NCBI GenBank assembly: GCA_003242675.1
Contig: QGVE01000022.1
Location: forward strand, 1-25,747
Direction of reading: 5' to 3'
Length of the DNA stretch: 25,747 bases
DNA from: Bacillota bacterium
GTDB taxonomy: Bacteria; Bacillota_E; Symbiobacteriia; Symbiobacteriales; Symbiobacteriaceae
Shown here: positions 23,355 to 25,747 of the stretch, piece by piece
How the letters are laid out: every line of letters starts with the position of its first letter
How positions within the stretch are numbered: the stretch's first letter is position 1
Made by a program: the position numbers and the translations under genes
The notes under the pieces: model-generated
Database searches by the model: none
Seen by the model: the letters and a program-made list of their open reading frames with translations, nothing else
What the model was told of the DNA's origin: nothing

Positions 23355-24260
23355 ATGCTGCTTCAGCACCTGATCACCTTCTGCCGTGTGGTGGAGGAAG
23401 GGTCGTTTACGCGCGCGGCGCAGGCGCTGAACCTGACGCAGCCCTCCGTCACCAAGCAGGTCGGCGCCCTGGAGGATTATCTGCAGGTCCAGCTGTTCAC
23501 CCGGCAGGGCAAGCGGGTGCACCTCACCCCCGTGGGCGAGCTGGTATACGACTACGCCCGCCAGGTGATCCATCTGGTCGCGCAGTGCGAGGAGGCGGTG
23601 CGGGAGTACCGCTCGCCCGGCAGCGGCAGCGTCACGGTAGGGTGCGTCCACACCATCGGCCTCTTCACCCTGCCGGACCTGCTCGCGGCCTACGTGCGCG
23701 AGAACCCGCGGGTCAAGATCAACGTGAAGACCGGCAACAACCGGGAGACGGTGACGATGCTCCTGCACGGCGAGGTGGACCTCGGCCTGGTCACCACCCC
23801 TATGGTGCACGAGCGCATCGAGGTGGTGCCGCTCTTCGAGGATCCGCTGGTGGTGGTGGCCGGCCCCAGCTTTGCCGCGAACCTGCCGCCGGTGATCAGC
23901 AACGCCGACCTGGCGCAGCTGCCCTTCATCGGCTACGTGCGCGGCGCCCGCTTCCGCATGACCACGGACCAGATCCTGGAGGAGATGGGCATTCAGCCGA
24001 CGTTTGTGATGGAGTTCGACAACCACGAGGCGATCAAGACCATGGTCGCCCTGGGCTTCGGGGTGGCCCTGGAGCCGTTTTCGGCCGTGCAGCGGGAGGT
24101 CATCTCCGGCAAGCTGGTGCGGCTGAACGTGCCTGGGCTGCCGCGCCACAGCCGCACGACGTCGCTCATCCTGCGGCGGGGCGAGCGGCGCAGCAGCGCC
24201 GTGCAGGCATTTCTGGCGCTGCTCGAGCAGCGGTACCAGGTCACGATCCCCGCTCGGTAG
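23355..24260 (+). CDS. LysR-family transcriptional regulator
   Basis: 301 residues. ATG 23355 follows GGAGGAGGAG. The N-terminal winged helix-turn-helix is typical: LLQHLITFCRVVEEGSFTRA, AAQALNLTQPSVTKQVGALE and QLFTRQGKRVHLTPVGE (residues 1-60). A linker helix (about 60-88) leads to the effector domain, with GSVTVGCVHTIGLFTLPDLL, HGEVDLGLVTTPM, and VALGFGVALEPFSAV. The ligand is unknown. No adjacent divergent target gene is seen, so it may control distant genes or itself. The closest CbbR/CysB-type regulators share this layout. A 188-base gap follows it, with no clear element besides a weak hairpin. Confidence 0.93.
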   Translation: MLLQHLITFCRVVEEGSFTRAAQALNLTQPSVTKQVGALEDYLQVQLFTRQGKRVHLTPVGELVYDYARQVIHLVAQCEEAVREYRSPGSGSVTVGCVHTIGLFTLPDLLAAYVRENPRVKINVKTGNNRETVTMLLHGEVDLGLVTTPMVHERIEVVPLFEDPLVVVAGPSFAANLPPVISNADLAQLPFIGYVRGARFRMTTDQILEEMGIQPTFVMEFDNHEAIKTMVALGFGVALEPFSAVQREVISGKLVRLNVPGLPRHSRTTSLILRRGERRSSAVQAFLALLEQRYQVTIPAR

Positions 24261-24448
24261 GTTTCTGCGGGGATGACCGCCTGCTGTCGCCGCGCGCCCG
24301 CGAGGCGACGGCGCAACACGCATAACGGCGAGGGACACCCATGGATGCACATGCACCGGCTTCCGCGCACCGCGCTGGCCGCCTGCCGCAGTTCAGGCCG
24401 TGTTGCTGCCCGACGAACGGGAAAACTACGGCACGAGGAGGTGCGCAT

Positions 24449-24637
24449 ATGCCCGGCAACAAGATCGGCAAGCTAAAGGCGGGGCAGGGGCTGCGGCGGA
24501 TTTTCGCCCAACTCAGGGGCGGCTGGCGCGACGCGGAAGCCAAGTCCAACTTCGAAGTGGGCCCCGGGCTGGAGCCCGGGGACGGGCGCCCAGGGCGTAC
24601 GGGTCAGGCTGGCCGGTGGGGCGACCCGCACCGCTGA
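24449..24637 (+). CDS. Small 62-residue protein, unrecognised
   Basis: ATG 24449 has AGGAGGTG 5 bases upstream, one of the best ribosome sites here. The protein is basic: an N-terminal helix-like part (MPGNKIGKLKAGQGLRRIF, AQLRGGWRDAEAK) and a Gly/Pro/Arg-rich tail (PGDGRPGRTGQAGRWGDPHR). A perfect 9-bp palindrome lies inside the tail coding region (24562-24581). No domain is recognised. Codons in the tail could simply reflect the palindrome and GC-rich DNA, so the frame rests mostly on the ribosome site. Confidence 0.5.
   Translation: MPGNKIGKLKAGQGLRRIFAQLRGGWRDAEAKSNFEVGPGLEPGDGRPGRTGQAGRWGDPHR
24562..24581. repeat. Perfect GC palindrome within the 62-codon gene
   Basis: CCCCGGGCT (24562-24570) and AGCCCGGGG (24573-24581) flank GG. 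In RNA it forms a very stable hairpin inside the coding region, where it could slow ribosomes or act as a regulatory or processing site. No T-run follows. Confidence 0.55.
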
Positions 24638-24658
24638 CGCAAAATAGCAAATCAGGGG

Positions 24659-24687
24659 TTGCATTTCCCGCCGCGATGGCGTATGCT
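24659..24687 (+). promoter_or_regulatory. Possible promoter of the RRM gene
   Basis: TTGCAT (24659-24664) and TATGCT (24682-24687) are 17 bases apart; matches are 3 of 6 and 4 of 6. The leader to the ATG is about 115 bases and contains an A-rich CCAAAAAATATCCC stretch at 24771-24784. Long leaders are common for cold-inducible RNA-binding genes, but no known thermosensor is recognised. Confidence 0.4.
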
Positions 24688-24802
24688 GAGGGAGGTTTGC
24701 GGCTTGGTGAGCGGTGCGCTGGTTTGCCGAATACGGGCGAATCCCATGCGTCTCCCTCCCGAACGCGATCCAAAAAATATCCCGAGATGGATGGGAGCGA
24801 GA

Positions 24803-25075
24803 ATGCGAATGACCAAGACCCTGTACTTCGGCAACCTTCCGTGGGCCGTCACGCCGGAGGACCTTCAGAACGCCGTGTCCCAGCATGCGGAGGTGCTCGG
24901 AGCCCGCATCGCGACCGATCGGGAAACCGGCCGCAGCCGCGGCTTCGGCTTCGTGGAGGTTCCCGCTGATCAGGCCCAGGCGGTCATCGACGCCCTGAAC
25001 GGCGCCGAGTGGGCCGGCCGCCGGCTCACCGTGAACGAGGCCCAGCCTCGTCCGGAGCGCGGCCCTCGCCGCTAA
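24803..25075 (+). CDS. RRM-domain RNA-binding protein, cold-inducible type
   Basis: 90 residues. ATG 24803 has GGGAG 5 bases upstream; in-frame ATGs at 24791 and 24809 give nearly the same protein. It is a single RRM: RNP2 is LYFGNL (residues 6-11), RNP1 is RGFGFVEV (about 46-53), with helices TPEDLQNAVSQHAEV and ADQAQAVIDALNGAE. The short basic end PRPERGPRR is less Gly-rich than in cyanobacterial Rbps. RRMs bind single-stranded RNA through the aromatic RNP residues. It probably acts as an RNA chaperone, as such small proteins are often made at low temperature. It has its own promoter candidate and a very strong terminator. Confidence 0.93.
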   Translation: MRMTKTLYFGNLPWAVTPEDLQNAVSQHAEVLGARIATDRETGRSRGFGFVEVPADQAQAVIDALNGAEWAGRRLTVNEAQPRPERGPRR

Positions 25076-25091
25076 GCAGCGGAAGAAGCTT

Positions 25092-25129
25092 CAGCGCCCG
25101 GTGCGTGTGCACCGGGCGCTGTTCTATTT
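25092..25129 (+). terminator. Terminator of the RRM gene
   Basis: CAGCGCCCGGTGC (25092-25104) pairs perfectly over 13 bp with 25109-25121 around a GTGT loop, followed by TTCTATTT. It is the most stable terminator in the window and lies 30 bases before the stop of the convergent modB-like gene. Confidence 0.9.
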
Positions 25130-25158
25130 GTGCGTCTGCCGCCCGCCGCCTCTCCTCC

Positions 25159-25710
25159 TCATCTTCTCCTGCGCTCCGTCGCCCCTGGGGTTCCCGGCTT
25201 GCGGAACCGGAGCCCCGCCCACAGCGAGAGACCCGCCACGCCGGTCAGCAGCAGGGCCAGCATGTGCGCGGTCGACTGGTGGCCCGCCTGCACGGCCGAG
25301 TAGATGGCCAGCGACATCGTCTGCGTCTTTCCGGGGATGTTGCCCGCAACCATGAGCGTCGCACCGAACTCGCCCAGGGACCGGGCATAGGCCAGGAGCA
25401 CGCCCGTCCAGATGCCCGGCCAGGCCACGGGGGCGTAGATGTAGCGGAAGACCTCCCACTTCCCGGCGCCGTCGACCTGTGCCGCTTCGGCGACCTCCTC
25501 GGGCACCTCTTCCAGGGCGTTGCGGGCCGCCTGGACGAAGAGCGGCAGGCAGACGACGGCGGAGGCGATCACGGCCGCCGCCGGCGTGAAGATCAGGGTC
25601 GAGCCCCAGAGCGCGCGGGTAAGCCGGCCGACCGGTCCGTTGCGGCCGATGATACCACATCTGCCCTGGCCGCGGAACGGGACGGTCTGGACCCGGGGGG
25701 CCCCCGGCCA
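25159..25710 (-). CDS. modB: ModB-type molybdate ABC permease, C-terminal part with broken 5' end
   Basis: The reading frame encodes the C-terminal two thirds of a ModB permease: IIGRNGPVGRL, VIASAVVCLPLFVQAARNAL, then the EAA loop EVPEEVAEAAQVDGAGKWEVF that docks on the ATPase, WTGVLLAYARSLGEFGATLMV, and NIPGKTQTMSLAIYSAVQ. Full ModB is about 225 residues; here about 162 are homologous. Upstream the same frame hits TAA at 25711-25713, and no start codon exists before GTG 25572, which would give a 137-residue protein lacking the first helices. Beyond the stop, another frame reads GLGLLA, which fits the missing ModB segment, so a short insertion or frameshift, or a chimeric contig end, has broken the gene. 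modA and modC are not in view. Confidence 0.75.
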   Translation of the reverse strand, partial: WPGAPRVQTVPFRGQGRCGIIGRNGPVGRLTRALWGSTLIFTPAAAVIASAVVCLPLFVQAARNALEEVPEEVAEAAQVDGAGKWEVFRYIYAPVAWPGIWTGVLLAYARSLGEFGATLMVAGNIPGKTQTMSLAIYSAVQAGHQSTAHMLALLLTGVAGLSLWAGLRFRKPGTPGATERRRR

Positions 25711-25747
25711 TTATAAAAAACACGACAAGCGAGCAGACCTAGCCCTC

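Noticed and set aside
24286..24309. GTCGCC/GGCGAC hairpin after the LysR gene as a terminator
   Set aside because: A 6-bp stem with a 12-base loop and no T-run, which is expected by chance in DNA this rich in G and C.

Overview
The window is high-G+C DNA (mostly above 65% by eye) with the gene content of a spore-forming Firmicute. It encodes SpmA, SpmB, SpoVS, YmdB, RNase Y, a DarA-type c-di-AMP receptor, a YlxY-like deacetylase homologue and a GH18 hydrolase of the spore-lytic kind. High G+C, many GTG and TTG starts with strong AGGAGG sites, and this gene set fit Symbiobacterium or a close relative. That assignment is inference, not a database result. I see no tRNA, rRNA, CRISPR array, insertion sequence or phage gene.

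Region 1 (1-2484) holds the tail of a plus-strand gene with its terminator, a minus-strand CoxG/SRPBCC-like protein, and a minus-strand two-gene operon. The operon pairs a coiled-coil protein carrying a C-terminal membrane anchor with a protein that has a PD-(D/E)xK-like residue pattern and a hydrophobic C-terminal half. I do not recognise this pair; it is the best candidate for an undescribed system. Region 2 (2485-8972) is cell envelope and sporulation: a secreted GH18 hydrolase with a pentapeptide-repeat linker converges with the YlxY-like protein, followed by darA, spmA-spmB, a RidA-family protein, an unknown minus-strand gene and an RluB-type pseudouridine synthase. The spmA-spmB-rluB order recalls Bacillus.

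Region 3 (8973-15355) carries an orphan MsmX/UgpC-type ABC ATPase with two unknown TTG-start genes. Next comes a near-consensus promoter driving a roughly 245-nt structured RNA that ends at its own terminator, and then rny, an unknown gene, ymdB and spoVS. The order rny-ymdB-spoVS is conserved in Firmicutes. Region 4 (15356-18872) is a peptide-degradation run: M19 dipeptidase, M17 leucyl aminopeptidase and a PHP-domain phosphoesterase.

Region 5 (18873-25747) has a small coiled-coil protein, a previously easy-to-miss 65-codon minus-strand gene, a MoxR-DUF58-DUF4129 operon, a LysR regulator, a 62-codon gene with a strong ribosome site, a small RRM RNA-binding protein, and the C-terminal part of a ModB-type molybdate permease whose 5' part is broken or lost at the window edge.

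The most notable observations are the unidentified structured RNA upstream of rny, the odd rny start (Shine-Dalgarno overlapping GTG, with ATT at ideal spacing), the nuclease-like/coiled-coil pair, two small genes with full expression signals, and the interrupted modB.
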